A DNA stretch of 64,000 nt, from the NCBI RefSeq assembly GCF_002075345.1, contig NZ_NAEW01000007.1:1-64000 (forward strand). Reading direction: 5' to 3'. Made by a program: the position numbers and the translations under genes. Of the stretch, positions 34,051 to 43,923 are shown piece after piece (the first letter of the stretch is position 1; each line of letters begins with the position of its first letter). The DNA is from Citrobacter braakii. GTDB taxonomy: Bacteria > Pseudomonadota > Gammaproteobacteria > Enterobacterales > Enterobacteriaceae. Under the pieces are notes generated by a model. The model had not been told where the DNA came from. It ran no database searches and saw only the letters and a program-made list of their open reading frames with translations.

Positions 34051-35691
34051 TTAAAAGGACACCCATTCATCCTTTTTAGCGGCCGCAGACGTTTTGCTGT
34101 CTGCTGAAGGGGAAGCGGTGCTGGCGGCGGCGTACTGCACATCGTTTGCTGAAAGGCGGAACTGTTGTACCGAGCGTTGCAGCTCTTCCGTTTGCCGTTC
34201 AAGCGCCACAGCTGCGGCGGAAACTTGCTCTACCAGCGCGGCGTTCTGTTGCGTTACGCTGTCCATCTGCGTGATCGCCACGCTCACCTGCGAAATGCCC
34301 TTATTCTGTTCTTCTGAGGCAGAAGCAATTTGCTTCATGATAACGGTCACTTCGGTGGCTCCGCGCAGAATCGCCTCCATGGTTAATCCCGTCTCTTTAA
34401 CCAGTCGAGCGCCCTGATCGACGCGACGCGACGATTCGCCAATCAGCGTCTCAATCTCTTTCGCCGCCCCGGCGCTACGGCTGGCAAGGTTACGCACCTC
34501 ACCGGCAACAACGGCAAAACCACGCCCCTGCTCACCTGCTCTGGCAGCTTCAACTGCCGCGTTCAGCGCCAGAATATTGGTCTGGAAGGCAATGCTATTA
34601 ATAACAGACGTAATTTCCGCGATCTGTTTAGAGCTGGCGGCAATGCCGTCCATCGTCTCAACCACTTCTGAAACCAGGCTGCTCCCTTTACCTGCCGTCT
34701 CTGTCGCCGTATCGGCAAGCTGGCTGGCTTCACGCGCGTTTTCGGCGTTCAGTTTTACCGTTGCGGTCAGTTGCTCCATGCTGGCAGCGGTCTCTTCCAG
34801 CGCCGCAGCCTGCTCCTCAGTACGCGATGAGAGATCGTTATTGCCGGTGGAAATTTCCGTAGCCCCTCGCCAGATGTTGTCACTACCTGAGCGAATTGTA
34901 CTGACGGCTTCACGCAGGCTGTCCTGCATCGCGCACAATAACGGCACCAGTTGGCCCACGCAGTTACGACCAAAATCTTCGATTGGATGGCTGAGATCGC
35001 CCTGAGCAATCTGCTGGAACTGCTGGCGGATACGTCCCAGGGGTTTCACCATCATGGCGACGAGGTAACGATCTGTGAAGAACAGGAGAGCAATACCGAG
35101 GATCACGGCGGTAATAATTAGCGTCCGGATGATAGACGTTTTGCCATCGACCATGACACGCGTGGTATCAAGCCGCTCACCTGCCGTGGCGTTAAAACGT
35201 TCGGCACTGGCGCCAAATTCACGGCTTAGCGCTGGCGTAACGGTGCTGGCATGCTCCGCAAAGGCCGTAAGCGTGCCCTGCTGCGCCAGTTGCATTTGCG
35301 GAATCACCCCGTTATCCAGCAGCGCCTGCCACTTCGTCAGTACTGCCGCGGCAACGTCCGGATCCATAGGCCCCGGAGACAACGTTTTCATCTCCTGGAG
35401 TTTTTTGCTCATATTCTCCAGGGACTGCTGCGCTGGTGCAAAATCAGGCGTTCCGCCGCTCATTTTGACATCCATGGCGCGACTTAAGCGCGTTACGAAG
35501 CGAAAATACTGATCGTTCCCCTGACTGAGCACCGTCATCTGATGGACAAGATGACGGTCAATATCATTGCCTTCAGATATTTTTGATAAAGAATGAAGAC
35601 TGAATAAACCCACGCCCGACCAGAGCAGGCAAAAAAGTCCCAGTATTGCCAACATGACAATACGAATAGTGAAGTTTTTCAGCAAACGCAT
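34051..35691 (-). CDS. Methyl-accepting chemotaxis protein
   Basis: 546 residues. Membrane helix 1 ([22 protein letters not shown], about 9-31), a periplasmic four-helix-bundle-like sensor domain (32-188), membrane helix 2 ([20 protein letters not shown]), then HAMP and the methylated signalling bundle with the conserved tip ([27 protein letters not shown]). The last five residues, EWVSF, keep the xWxxF form of the CheR/CheB-binding tail (NWETF in Tsr/Tar), so it should be a full-length adapting receptor. Ligand unknown. A sigma-28-type promoter is visible 55 bases upstream. E. coli K-12 has no receptor gene at this place; Salmonella has one. Confidence 0.92.
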   Translation of the reverse strand: MRLLKNFTIRIVMLAILGLFCLLWSGVGLFSLHSLSKISEGNDIDRHLVHQMTVLSQGNDQYFRFVTRLSRAMDVKMSGGTPDFAPAQQSLENMSKKLQEMKTLSPGPMDPDVAAAVLTKWQALLDNGVIPQMQLAQQGTLTAFAEHASTVTPALSREFGASAERFNATAGERLDTTRVMVDGKTSIIRTLIITAVILGIALLFFTDRYLVAMMVKPLGRIRQQFQQIAQGDLSHPIEDFGRNCVGQLVPLLCAMQDSLREAVSTIRSGSDNIWRGATEISTGNNDLSSRTEEQAAALEETAASMEQLTATVKLNAENAREASQLADTATETAGKGSSLVSEVVETMDGIAASSKQIAEITSVINSIAFQTNILALNAAVEAARAGEQGRGFAVVAGEVRNLASRSAGAAKEIETLIGESSRRVDQGARLVKETGLTMEAILRGATEVTVIMKQIASASEEQNKGISQVSVAITQMDSVTQQNAALVEQVSAAAVALERQTEELQRSVQQFRLSANDVQYAAASTASPSADSKTSAAAKKDEWVSF

Positions 35692-35745
35692 AATAATTTC
35701 CTTGCCGTTGATGAGGAATTCGCCATCAGGCGATACTTATCCTTG

Positions 35746-35772
35746 TTATCGGCAGGCAACAGAGAAGATATA
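35746..35772 (-). promoter_or_regulatory. Sigma-28 (FliA) class III flagellar promoter
   Basis: On the minus strand TATA, 15 bases, then GCCGATAA. The -10 element is a perfect match to the FliA consensus GCCGATAA and the spacing (TAAA-N15) is exact, with one mismatch in the -35. It lies 55 bases before the chemotaxis receptor gene, so that gene belongs to the flagellar regulon. Confidence 0.85.
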
Positions 35773-35905
35773 ATGCATTCTTTATTTTTTTACTTTCTTA
35801 AGTGCATCCAATATTATTTACACTATATCAACATGAATGCTAATGAAATTAGCTAGCATTATTATTCAGATAATTAACCTGAAGCATTAAATAATCCCTT
35901 GTTTT

Positions 35906-36793
35906 CTATCGTAAATATTTGTTAAACCATGCAAGAGTACGCTCCCAGGCCAAATCAGCGGCAGCATTATCATAACGCGGTGTCGAGTCATTATGAAAAC
36001 CATGATTAACGCCGGGATAGATATATGCCTCATAGACTTTCTTATTGGCTTTGAGCGCCGCTTCATAGGCAGGCCATCCCTCATTAATTCGGGTATCTAA
36101 TTGCGCATAGTGCAGTAATAAAGGCGCTTTTATTTTAGGGACATCTGATGCAGGAACCTGACGCCCATAAAAAGGCACTGCGCAGGCCAGTTCAGGAAAA
36201 GCAACGGCTGCGGCATTCGATACGCCGCCACCGTAGCAAAATCCGGTGATACCCACCTTTCCCGTCGCGCCTGAATAACGCTGCATAAATTCAATGGCGG
36301 CAAAGAAGTCGTTCATCAGCTTTACGGGGTCAACCTGCTGCTGCAACTCCCGACCTTTATCATCATTGCCAGGATAGCCCCCTACTGAACTTAATCCATC
36401 AGGCGCGAGTGCAATATAGCCCGCCTTCGCCACCCGCCGTGCCACATCCTCAATATACGGATTCAGCCCACGATTCTCATGCACCACCACTACCGCCGGA
36501 ACTTTCCCCGTCGCTTTCGCAGGTTTAACCAGATACCCACGCACATCACCATGCCCTTCAGGTGAAGGATAAGTCATGTATTCCGCCAGGATATCAGGAT
36601 CGGTGAACTCCACCTGCGTTGCGAGGGCATAATTGGGTTTCAATACATTGAATAATGCCAGCGCCGTCATACCGCCGACAGCATATTTCGCAGCAAGATT
36701 GAGAAACTCGCGTTTCGTTATTTTGCCATGAGCGTAATAGTCATAGTAGTCGAGTAATTCTTGCGGAAAGTCTTTGGCAGTTAGACGCGACAT
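35906..36793 (-). CDS. yghX: Dienelactone hydrolase-family protein YghX
   Basis: 295 residues from ATG at 36793 (MSRLTAKDFPQELLDYYDYY). Alpha/beta-hydrolase of the dienelactone hydrolase type: VVVVHENRGLNPYIEDVARR, nucleophile Cys in GITGFCYGGGVSN, Asp in HYAQLDTRINEG and His in YPGVNHGFHND form the triad. Near residue 26 an internal Tat-like/hydrophobic stretch occurs (TKREFLNLAAKYAVGGMTALALF), so the protein may be exported or membrane-associated. In E. coli K-12 yghX is a disrupted gene; here it is intact. It is divergent from yghZ. Substrate unknown. Confidence 0.88.
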   Translation of the reverse strand: MSRLTAKDFPQELLDYYDYYAHGKITKREFLNLAAKYAVGGMTALALFNVLKPNYALATQVEFTDPDILAEYMTYPSPEGHGDVRGYLVKPAKATGKVPAVVVVHENRGLNPYIEDVARRVAKAGYIALAPDGLSSVGGYPGNDDKGRELQQQVDPVKLMNDFFAAIEFMQRYSGATGKVGITGFCYGGGVSNAAAVAFPELACAVPFYGRQVPASDVPKIKAPLLLHYAQLDTRINEGWPAYEAALKANKKVYEAYIYPGVNHGFHNDSTPRYDNAAADLAWERTLAWFNKYLR

Positions 36794-36948
36794 GGCAGCA
36801 CTCCGGATCGATGTTTTTTTAAGCAAAGCACAGTGGTCTGTTTTTGCCCAGTTTTTCATTCCAGTGTGACCTGGTGAACGGGATATTCACCATGAACCCG
36901 CTAGAATAGAAACGTTGTTTCGAAATTCACCTGCACTAAGGAGATCTC

Positions 36949-37989
36949 ATGGACTGGTTTGCCAATCCTGAACGTTACGAGCAGATGCTCTATCGCTACT
37001 GTGGGCGCAGCGGTTTACGTTTACCCGCGCTATCACTGGGTTTGTGGCACAGTTTTGGGCACGTTCAGGCGCTGGATTCACAGCGAGCTCTGCTGCGTAA
37101 AGCATTTGATTTAGGCATCACGCATTTTGATTTAGCCAATAACTACGGGCCGCCTCCGGGCAGCGCAGAAGAGAATTTTGGCCGATTATTGCGCGAGGAT
37201 TTTGCACACTATCGTGATGAACTGATCATCTCCACCAAGGCAGGCTATGACATGTGGCCAGGGCCATACGGTTCTGGCGGTTCGCGCAAATACCTGCTCG
37301 CCAGCCTCGACCAGAGCCTGAAACGCATGGGCCTCGACTATGTCGATATCTTCTACTCTCACCGCGTTGACGAAAATACGCCAATGGAAGAGACCGCCTC
37401 AGCGCTGGCCCATGCGGTGCAAAGCGGTAAAGCGCTGTATGTCGGCATCTCATCCTATTCTCCGGAGCGTACGCTGAAAATGGCCGAGCTGATGCGGGAA
37501 TGGAAAATTCCGCTGCTGATCCACCAGCCTTCTTACAACCTGCTTAACCGTTGGGTAGACAGCAGCGGTCTGCTGGATACGCTGGAATCCAACGGCATGG
37601 GCTGCATCGCATTTACGCCGCTGGCCCAGGGGCTGCTGACGGGGAAATACCTCAACGGCATTCCGGAAGGTTCACGCATGCAGCGTGAAGGGAAAAAAGT
37701 TCGTGGGCTGACGGAAAATATGCTGACGGAAGAAAACCTTAACAGCCTGCGTTTGCTCAATGAGATGGCGCAACAGCGCGGACAGTCGATGGCGCAAATG
37801 GCCTTAAGCTGGCTGCTGAAAGACAACCGGGTGACGTCGGTATTAATTGGCGCCAGCCGACCGGAGCAACTGGAGGAGAACGTTCAGGCGTTGTCTAACC
37901 TGACGTTCAGCGCCGAAGAACTGGCGCAGATCGATAAGCATGTCGCGGATGGTAAACTGAACCTGTGGCAGGCCTCATCTGACAAATAG
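36949..37989 (+). CDS. yghZ: L-glyceraldehyde 3-phosphate reductase (aldo-keto reductase)
   Basis: 346 residues, as in E. coli YghZ (Gpr). AKR14-family features: FDLANNYGPPPGSAEENFGRLL with the catalytic Tyr, ELIISTKAGYDMWPGPYG, VDIFYSHRVDENTPMEET, and the NADPH-binding VLIGASRPEQLEENVQAL. It reduces L-glyceraldehyde 3-phosphate and methylglyoxal in the cytoplasm. AAGGAGATCTC before the ATG is a strong ribosome-binding site. A GC-rich hairpin follows. Confidence 0.95.
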   Translation: MDWFANPERYEQMLYRYCGRSGLRLPALSLGLWHSFGHVQALDSQRALLRKAFDLGITHFDLANNYGPPPGSAEENFGRLLREDFAHYRDELIISTKAGYDMWPGPYGSGGSRKYLLASLDQSLKRMGLDYVDIFYSHRVDENTPMEETASALAHAVQSGKALYVGISSYSPERTLKMAELMREWKIPLLIHQPSYNLLNRWVDSSGLLDTLESNGMGCIAFTPLAQGLLTGKYLNGIPEGSRMQREGKKVRGLTENMLTEENLNSLRLLNEMAQQRGQSMAQMALSWLLKDNRVTSVLIGASRPEQLEENVQALSNLTFSAEELAQIDKHVADGKLNLWQASSDK

Positions 37990-38003
37990 CCGTTTGTAAC
38001 TCT

Positions 38004-38035
38004 GTGCCGGGAAGCGGCGTTAGCCTCCCCGGCAC
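38004..38035. terminator. GC-rich hairpin between convergent yghZ and the next gene
   Basis: An 8-bp stem (GTGCCGGG / CCCGGCAC) encloses a 16-base loop. There is no T run on either side, so it may be a weak bidirectional terminator. Confidence 0.5.
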
Positions 38036-38057
38036 GTAACAGGGCCAGCCAATCCCT

Positions 38058-38561
38058 TCACACCTCTTCCGCTTTGATCTCTGGACGTTGAAATTCCGGC
38101 CACACCAGCGCGACAAGCGCAGGATAAGCCTCCAGACTGAACTCCCTGAAGCACTGGCGTAAGTTAAGCACATCCAGATCGGCATGCGGGACTTTCTCAC
38201 CGCTCAGACAGCGCTTTTTTATATTGTCGTAATATTTATACACCGCAGAGTTGAGATCGCTACAACGCCGCTGTGCATCAAATAACCCTGGCGTCTCATT
38301 TAGCTCCACCATTGTCATCCGCTTGATCGTGGAGTGGATAAAATCGATATATTCGTGATTAACGCGCCAATACCATACTGGGGTAATCGAATTCATCAGT
38401 ACCGAAAAATGATCTTCCCCCTCTTCTTTACTCAGCATTTCCGGCTGGTTTTCAAAGTGCCCATTTTCTGCATATCGGTTTTTATTTGCACTGCGCATCA
38501 ACAAAAGTACCCCGCAGGTAAGCAATAGCAGGGTAATAACAGAATAAAATATACTGTTCAT
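38058..38561 (-). CDS. Membrane-anchored protein of unknown function
   Basis: 167 residues. One N-terminal membrane helix (FYSVITLLLLTCGVLLLM, about 5-22) with a short leader, then a soluble mainly helical domain containing VWYWRVNHEYIDFIHSTIKRM, LNSAVYKYYDNIKKRCLSG and FREFSLEAYPALVALVWPEF. I do not recognise a family. E. coli K-12 lacks a counterpart at this position; I recall that Salmonella has small unknown genes between yghZ and exbD. Divergent from the next two small genes. Confidence 0.65.
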   Translation of the reverse strand: MNSIFYSVITLLLLTCGVLLLMRSANKNRYAENGHFENQPEMLSKEEGEDHFSVLMNSITPVWYWRVNHEYIDFIHSTIKRMTMVELNETPGLFDAQRRCSDLNSAVYKYYDNIKKRCLSGEKVPHADLDVLNLRQCFREFSLEAYPALVALVWPEFQRPEIKAEEV

Positions 38562-38665
38562 ATACTGGCTCCATTTTTTTTGATTTTAAAATTACGCCAT
38601 GCTATTGTCAACGCAGCCTGGTTTATTTAGAACAACATATCATTGGCATCAAAGGATATTTCAAC

Positions 38666-39070
38666 ATGCTTCCCGAGCATCTTGTTCCCTCGCGTTTTCA
38701 CTTATCCAGCTCATCTACTAATACCCGTCCCGCAGATAATAGTGAAAATTTGACTCAGGGAAAGAGAACATTAAGCGATTACGAACCCGATATTTTGATT
38801 AGCTCTACAGCTAACGGCCAGGCGCGCAATATGTTATTTGAAGAGTGCGATCGCCATTTAAAAGAGCGCCTGTTTCGTGCCGCAAAAATTGAGTCCTTCA
38901 CTCGCCTGCTCAATTCACTACAAGCGGAAGGCGACATTAACGCTCAAGAATTAAGTAAAATTTTATCGACAAAAACAGCCAGCGTAAATGAACAGGGTAA
39001 TAAAATTTGGCTTAATTTAATTACGCGTGAGACCAGCGATCCTATTTTTTATTCTCTGGAAGAGAAATAA
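38666..39070 (+). CDS. Small protein of unknown function, first of a coupled pair
   Basis: 134 residues, no signal or membrane segment. Ser/Thr/Asn-rich N-terminus (SSSSTNTRPADNSENL), then a helical domain (MLFEECDRHLKERLFRAAKIESFTRLL, LQAEGDINAQELSKILS) and an end reading IWLNLITRETSDPIFYSLEE. Its stop is one base before the next start (TAAAATG), so the pair is co-translated. Family not recognised. Confidence 0.6.
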   Translation: MLPEHLVPSRFHLSSSSTNTRPADNSENLTQGKRTLSDYEPDILISSTANGQARNMLFEECDRHLKERLFRAAKIESFTRLLNSLQAEGDINAQELSKILSTKTASVNEQGNKIWLNLITRETSDPIFYSLEEK

Positions 39071-39071
39071 A

Positions 39072-39479
39072 ATGAAAGATGTTGAGGATAATAATGTTTA
39101 TTTGGCTTTAGATGACCATAAAAGCGATGAGTTTGTCTTAAAGCAAAATTTAGCCGTATTGATTGCCAATAAAAATGCGACATTGGAAAGCGTTGCCCAG
39201 GAGATGGGCTCTATTCCCGCCGCGCTGGTGCGGATGAAATGGCAAAATCGTCGCGAAATTTATGCGCTACAGGCTAAAGAAGAGATCTATGGCGCCGCGA
39301 TTGAAGCCATTATGGAGCAGCAACCAGAACTACGGGACAAAATCATGGCCCGGCTGGAGAGCACATACCAGCATATACTCCAGCGAGAAACAGCCACCTT
39401 ACGCCTGACGCGTAAACTGTCTGAAGGAAACTACGAACCCACCAGGATAACGGCAGTCGCACTGGATGAGGACAGATAA
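39072..39479 (+). CDS. Small protein of unknown function, second of a coupled pair
   Basis: 135 residues from ATG at 39072, two bases after the preceding stop; AGAGAAATAAA upstream contains its ribosome-binding site. Mostly helical and charged: DEFVLKQNLAVLIANKNATL, SVAQEMGSIPAALVRMKWQNRREIY and MARLESTYQHILQRETATLRL. The middle part could be a helix-turn-helix (LESVAQEMGSIPAALVRMKWQN), which would suggest DNA binding, but this is weak. No family recognised. A strong hairpin follows. Confidence 0.6.
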   Translation: MKDVEDNNVYLALDDHKSDEFVLKQNLAVLIANKNATLESVAQEMGSIPAALVRMKWQNRREIYALQAKEEIYGAAIEAIMEQQPELRDKIMARLESTYQHILQRETATLRLTRKLSEGNYEPTRITAVALDEDR

Positions 39480-39513
39480 GGGCGTGTAGGGAGAGTTGAA
39501 TCAGGAGAGGAAG

Positions 39514-39542
39514 GCCGGGTAAGGCAACAACCATTACCCGGC
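39514..39542. terminator. Bidirectional hairpin between the small gene pair and exbD
   Basis: A 9-bp perfect stem (GCCGGGTAA / TTACCCGGC) with an 11-base loop lies between two convergent genes, 9 bases from the exbD stop. Confidence 0.75.
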
Positions 39543-39550
39543 AATCAGGA

Positions 39551-39976
39551 TTACTTCGCTTTCACGGTCTCTTCACCGACCAGACCAATCTTCAGGAAAC
39601 CCGCCTGATGCAACGTATCCATAACTTTCATCATGGTTTCATAATCGACGGTTTTATCCGCACGGAAGAAAATCGTGGTGTCTTTCTTCCCATCGGTCAG
39701 CGTATTTAATTCGCTAATCATGGTGTCATCCGTCACCTGATTGTTGCCAATAAACATACTCTTATCGGCTTTAACAGACAGGTAAACCGGTTTTTCTGGA
39801 CGCGGCTGCGGCGTGCTGGTGGAAGCCGGGAGATTCACCTTCACATCCACCGTTGCCAACGGTGCGGCCACCATAAAGATGATCAATAAAACCAACATAA
39901 CATCGATAAACGGTGTCACGTTGATTTCATGCATTTCACCGTTATCGTCCAGGTTTTCATTAAAGCTCATTGCCAT
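39551..39976 (-). CDS. exbD: TonB-system energy-transducing protein ExbD
   Basis: 141 residues, as in E. coli. One membrane helix (FIDVMLVLLIIFMVAAPLATV) carries the proton-path Asp25; the rest is periplasmic. With ExbB it forms the motor that uses proton motive force to drive TonB-dependent uptake of iron-siderophores and vitamin B12. It lies 6 bases after exbB. Confidence 0.97.
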   Translation of the reverse strand: MAMSFNENLDDNGEMHEINVTPFIDVMLVLLIIFMVAAPLATVDVKVNLPASTSTPQPRPEKPVYLSVKADKSMFIGNNQVTDDTMISELNTLTDGKKDTTIFFRADKTVDYETMMKVMDTLHQAGFLKIGLVGEETVKAK

Positions 39977-39982
39977 GGAACA

Positions 39983-40717
39983 TTATCCTACACGTAATTT
40001 CTGCGCTGCACGTACCGGATGGGCAGAAGCGCTAGCGTTCAGGTCCAGATCGCGACTTTGCAGCAACAGTACCTGTGCCGCGACATCGCCCAGCATCGCT
40101 TTATAGCTGCCAATCTGACGTGCGAAAATGTTGTAGATAACGACCGCAGGAATTGCCGCGACCAGACCGATCGCCGTCGCTAACAGTGCTTCTGCGATAC
40201 CCGGCGCAACAACGGCCAGGTTGGTCGTTTGGGTTTGTGCAATCCCGATGAAGCTATTCATGATGCCCCATACGGTACCGAACAGACCCACAAATGGAGA
40301 GATAGCCCCGATGGTGGCCAGGTAGCCGTTACCACGTCCCATATGACGACCTACCGCCGCCACACGACGCTCCAGACGGAAGCCGGTACGCTCTTTAATA
40401 CCTTCGTTGTCGTCGCTGCCTTCTGACAATTCCAGTTCGTTCTGCGCTTCGTAAATCAACTGTGCGCCCAGGCTTTTGCCATCAAATCCTGCAGCAATCT
40501 CATTTGCCTGGTCTAAAGAGCGGGCGTCCGCCAGCAGTTGCTGTTCACGCTTAAGGCGGCGTTTCTGAGTAAAGAACTCAAGGCTCTTACTAAAGAAGAT
40601 AGCCCAGGTGACCACTGATGCCAAAATCAGCCCAATCATCACGCACTTAACCACGATATCGGCGTGCTGATACATACCCCAGACGGAAAGATCCGTCTGC
40701 ATCAAATTATTACCCAC
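39983..40717 (-). CDS. exbB: TonB-system proton channel ExbB
   Basis: 244 residues, the E. coli length. Three membrane segments of the MotA/TolQ/ExbB type: ADIVVKCVMIGLILASVVTWAIFF, LATIGAISPFVGLFGTVWGI and EALLATAIGLVAAIPAVVIY. It forms the pentameric channel around ExbD. First gene of exbBD; a probable Fur box lies about 65 bases upstream, consistent with iron repression. Confidence 0.97.
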   Translation of the reverse strand: MGNNLMQTDLSVWGMYQHADIVVKCVMIGLILASVVTWAIFFSKSLEFFTQKRRLKREQQLLADARSLDQANEIAAGFDGKSLGAQLIYEAQNELELSEGSDDNEGIKERTGFRLERRVAAVGRHMGRGNGYLATIGAISPFVGLFGTVWGIMNSFIGIAQTQTTNLAVVAPGIAEALLATAIGLVAAIPAVVIYNIFARQIGSYKAMLGDVAAQVLLLQSRDLDLNASASAHPVRAAQKLRVG

Positions 40718-40780
40718 TCTGTATCTCCAGGACGCAAATCACAAAATCTGAGCGTAATGATATCAAAACGACGTCGAATT

Positions 40781-40799
40781 GATAGTCGTTCTCATTACT
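40781..40799. promoter_or_regulatory. Probable Fur box upstream of exbB
   Basis: GATAGTCGTTCTCATTACT matches the 19-bp Fur consensus (GATAATGATAATCATTATC) at 12 positions by my count. It sits in the exbB-metC divergent spacer where Fur control of exbB is known in E. coli. Confidence 0.6.
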
Positions 40800-40933
40800 A
40801 TTTACATATTGCCGCACCTTTGGTTTCTTTTCCTTGCGCTTACGCAGTAAAAAAGTCACCAGAAGCATTTTGAGATTATTTTCTACTGTATGAGCGTTCT
40901 GCAGGATGCGTCATCTTTGATTCATGGTAGTTT

Positions 40934-40949
40934 AGACATCCAGACGTAT
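40934..40949. promoter_or_regulatory. MetJ operator (two met boxes) upstream of metC
   Basis: AGACATCC directly followed by AGACGTAT; each is close to the AGACGTCT met-box consensus, in tandem as MetJ requires. It lies 19 bases before the metC start, overlapping the expected promoter region, so metC should be repressed by MetJ with S-adenosylmethionine. Confidence 0.8.
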
Positions 40950-40967
40950 AAAAACAGGTAAGACGAC

Positions 40968-42155
40968 ATGGCAGATAAGCAACTTGAAACCAAACTCGTT
41001 CACGCAGGACGCAGTAAAAAGTACACGCTGGGCGCGGTAAATAGCGTGATCCAGCGCGCTTCTTCGCTAGTGTTTGACACCGTAGAGGCCAAAAAGCAGG
41101 CTACGCACAACCGTGCTAACGGTGCGCTTTTCTATGGACGTCGCGGAACCCTGACGCATTTTTCCCTGCAAGAGGCAATGTGTGAACTGGAAGGCGGCGC
41201 GGGTTGCGCGTTGTTCCCCTGCGGCGCGGCGGCCGTTGCCAACACTATCCTCGCCTTTGTGGAACAAGGGGATCATGTGCTGATGACCAACACCGCCTAT
41301 GAACCCAGCCAGGATTTCTGCACCAAAATTCTCGGCAAACTCGGCGTGTCCACCGGATGGTTCGATCCGCTGGTTGGTGCCGATATTGTGAAGCACATAC
41401 AGCCGAACACTAAAGTCGTATTTCTGGAATCTCCCGGCTCTGTCACCATGGAAGTACATGATGTCCCTGCTATTGTTGCCGCCGTCAGAAGCGTCGCGCC
41501 GGATGCGATCATCATAATTGATAACACCTGGGCTGCCGGGGTGCTGTTCAAAGCACTGGATTTTGGCATCGACATTTCTATTCAGGCTGGTACCAAATAT
41601 CTGATTGGCCATTCCGACGCCATGGTCGGCACTGCGGTAGCTAATGCCCGTTGCTGGGATCAACTGCGCGAAAATGCCTATCTGATGGGGCAAATGCTGG
41701 ACGCCGATACCGCCTATATGACCAGCCGCGGACTGCGTACGCTAAGCGTTCGCCTGCGCCAACATCATGAAAGCAGCTTAAAGGTCGCCGAGTGGCTGGC
41801 CAGCCATCCGCAGGTCGCCCGCGTGAACCACCCCGCGCTGCCCGGCAGTAAAGGCCACGAATTCTGGAAGCGTGATTTCACCGGCAGCAGCGGACTGTTC
41901 TCATTTGTATTGAATAAGAAACTAAATCATGAAGAGCTGGCCGCGTATCTGGACCACTTCAGCCTGTTCAGCATGGCCTACTCCTGGGGCGGTTTTGAGT
42001 CGCTGATTCTCGCTAATCAGCCGGAACACATTGCGGCAATCCGTCCGCAAGGCGAGGTGGACTTCAGTGGAACGCTCATCCGTTTGCATATCGGTTTAGA
42101 GAATGTTGACGATCTGATTGCCGATTTGGCCGCAGGATTTGCCCGAATCGAGTAA
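40968..42155 (+). CDS. metC: Cystathionine beta-lyase
   Basis: 395 residues. PLP-dependent Cys/Met metabolism enzyme; the cofactor lysine is in [17 protein letters not shown] (Lys210 in E. coli numbering), with [16 protein letters not shown] and [14 protein letters not shown] in the N-terminal part and [12 protein letters not shown] near the end. It splits cystathionine into homocysteine, pyruvate and ammonia in methionine synthesis. AGGTAAGAC before the ATG. Divergent from exbB. Confidence 0.97.
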   Translation: MADKQLETKLVHAGRSKKYTLGAVNSVIQRASSLVFDTVEAKKQATHNRANGALFYGRRGTLTHFSLQEAMCELEGGAGCALFPCGAAAVANTILAFVEQGDHVLMTNTAYEPSQDFCTKILGKLGVSTGWFDPLVGADIVKHIQPNTKVVFLESPGSVTMEVHDVPAIVAAVRSVAPDAIIIIDNTWAAGVLFKALDFGIDISIQAGTKYLIGHSDAMVGTAVANARCWDQLRENAYLMGQMLDADTAYMTSRGLRTLSVRLRQHHESSLKVAEWLASHPQVARVNHPALPGSKGHEFWKRDFTGSSGLFSFVLNKKLNHEELAAYLDHFSLFSMAYSWGGFESLILANQPEHIAAIRPQGEVDFSGTLIRLHIGLENVDDLIADLAAGFARIE

Positions 42156-42286
42156 AATTGCCATAGATGGACATATATGCAGACACTTCTGGTGGAAAAG
42201 TCTGCAATTGTTGCGTCCGGGATCAAGGCATCCCGGACAATTCAGGAGTACAATCCACACATAAACGCTGTTCCACAGGAAAGTCC

Positions 42287-42946
42287 ATGGTAGTCATTCA
42301 AGATATTGTCTCCGCGCTTTGGCAACACGATTTTGCCGCGTTGGCGGATCCGCACGTTGTGAGCGTGGTGTACTTCGTAATGTTCGCCACACTGTTTTTA
42401 GAAAATGGCCTGCTGCCTGCCTCCTTTTTACCCGGAGACAGCCTGTTATTGCTGGCAGGGGCGCTGATCGCTCAGGACGTGATGAGTTTTATACCTACCA
42501 TAGCTATTCTGACTGCCGCAGCCAGTCTGGGCTGCTGGCTGAGCTACATTCAGGGACGCTGGCTGGGCAACACGCGGACGGTAAAAGGCTGGCTGGCGCA
42601 ATTACCTGATAAATATCATCAGCGCGCTACCTGCATGTTTGACCAACACGGGCTGATGGCACTGCTGGCTGGGCGTTTCCTGGCATTCGTTCGTACCTTG
42701 CTGCCAACAATGGCGGGAATTTCGGGTCTGCCAAACCGTCGGTTCCAGTTTTTTAACTGGCTGAGCGGTCTGCTGTGGGTCACCGTCGTCACCGGCTTTG
42801 GCTATGCGCTGAGCATGATCCCGTTCGTCAAACGCCATGAAGATCAGGTGATGACCTTTTTAATGATCCTGCCGATTGCCCTGTTAACCGCGGGTCTGTT
42901 GGGAACCCTGTTTGTAGTGATTAAAAAAAAATACTGTAGCGCCTGA
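42287..42946 (+). CDS. yghB: DedA-family inner-membrane protein YghB
   Basis: 219 residues from ATG at 42287 (CAGGAAAG upstream); the longer frame upstream is spacer. DedA/SNARE-associated features: [26 protein letters not shown], then [20 protein letters not shown], whose conserved Arg residues are required for the proton-coupled function. Four to five membrane segments. With YqjA it supports cell division, envelope integrity and drug/alkaline tolerance, probably through lipid carrier flipping. Placed between metC and yqhC as in E. coli. Confidence 0.95.
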   Translation: MVVIQDIVSALWQHDFAALADPHVVSVVYFVMFATLFLENGLLPASFLPGDSLLLLAGALIAQDVMSFIPTIAILTAAASLGCWLSYIQGRWLGNTRTVKGWLAQLPDKYHQRATCMFDQHGLMALLAGRFLAFVRTLLPTMAGISGLPNRRFQFFNWLSGLLWVTVVTGFGYALSMIPFVKRHEDQVMTFLMILPIALLTAGLLGTLFVVIKKKYCSA

Positions 42947-42958
42947 GTATTAACCGTA

Positions 42959-43009
42959 GGCCGGGGTTCCCCCGGCATTTTCGCCTGATGACGTTTCGCT
43001 TATCAGGCC
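42959..43009. terminator. Hairpin plus REP element between convergent yghB and yqhC
   Basis: The first stem, GCCGGGG / CCCCGGC followed by ATTTT, ends yghB. Directly after it, GCCTGATGACG...TATCAGGCC (42983-43009) is a REP palindrome, which can stabilise the ends of both convergent messages. Confidence 0.75.
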
Positions 43010-43023
43010 AGCGCTGAGCAAGT

Positions 43024-43923
43024 TTAACTCCCCTGCATCATTCGAATTCTGGCTGCATCCTCCCCCGGCGTTACGCCAAAGAAACGTTTGAATTCCCGAC
43101 TGAATTGCGATGCGCTCTCATAGCCGACGCGCATGGCAGCCGCACTGGCCTTCATCCCGTCGTGGATCATCATCATCCGTGCTTTATGCAGACGATAGCT
43201 CTTCAGGTATTGCAGCGGCGACGTACTGGTCACCGCTTTAAAATTATGATGAAACGCCGACACGCTCATGTTCGCTTCTGCCGCCAGCTGTTCGACATTG
43301 AGATTTTCGGTGTATTTGGTTTCAATGCGCTTCAGCACCCGGCTTATCAAACTGAAATGCGTCTGGCGACTGACCAGCGCCAGTAATGCGCCGCCGCGCG
43401 GCCCGGTCAGCACATGGTAGAGGATCTCGCGAATAATCTGTTTCCCCAGAATACGCGCATCCAGCGGTCGCTCCATCACATCCAGCAGGCGCTCAGCGGC
43501 GCACAGTATTTCGTCAGAAAGCGTCGCGGAGTTGATCCCGCTGGCCGCCATGGCGGGCTGGAACAGCTCATCTTCCCCAATGTCCATCAACAGCTCCTGC
43601 AATTGCAGAATATCGACATTCAGGTAGATACCGGCCAAGGGAACCTCCGGCGTTGCATACGTTTCACATTCAAAGGGTAACGGTACGGTTAGCAACAGGT
43701 ATTCGTTGGCGTCATAACGAAATACACGTTCATTGATATAACCAATTTTATGTCCCGAAAAGAGAAATATGATTCCTGGCTGATACATTACCGGTGTACG
43801 CGCTGCCGGCTCAGTGCCGTGCAGTAGGCGGACATCTGGCAGCAGTTCGCTGAGTTTATTTTCATTGTTTTTCAGCTGCTTAATTTTATCTGTCAGCAGG
43901 AGGCAGATCTCATCACGGTTCAT
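43024..43923 (-). CDS. yqhC: AraC-family regulator YqhC
   Basis: 299 residues from ATG at 43923 ([17 protein letters not shown]); an in-frame ATG 18 bases earlier is also possible. The N-terminal AraC-type sensor domain (60-190) includes [17 protein letters not shown]. The C-terminal pair of helix-turn-helices ([45 protein letters not shown]) binds DNA. In E. coli YqhC senses aldehydes such as glyoxal and furfural and activates the divergent yqhD-dkgA genes; the same divergent arrangement is present here, with a 175-base or longer spacer for its operator. Confidence 0.93.
   Translation of the reverse strand: MNRDEICLLLTDKIKQLKNNENKLSELLPDVRLLHGTEPAARTPVMYQPGIIFLFSGHKIGYINERVFRYDANEYLLLTVPLPFECETYATPEVPLAGIYLNVDILQLQELLMDIGEDELFQPAMAASGINSATLSDEILCAAERLLDVMERPLDARILGKQIIREILYHVLTGPRGGALLALVSRQTHFSLISRVLKRIETKYTENLNVEQLAAEANMSVSAFHHNFKAVTSTSPLQYLKSYRLHKARMMMIHDGMKASAAAMRVGYESASQFSREFKRFFGVTPGEDAARIRMMQGS

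Noticed and set aside
38004..38035. A small RNA at the GC-rich hairpin after yghZ
   Set aside because: Only a simple stem with no promoter or T run; a terminator or message-stabilising element is sufficient.
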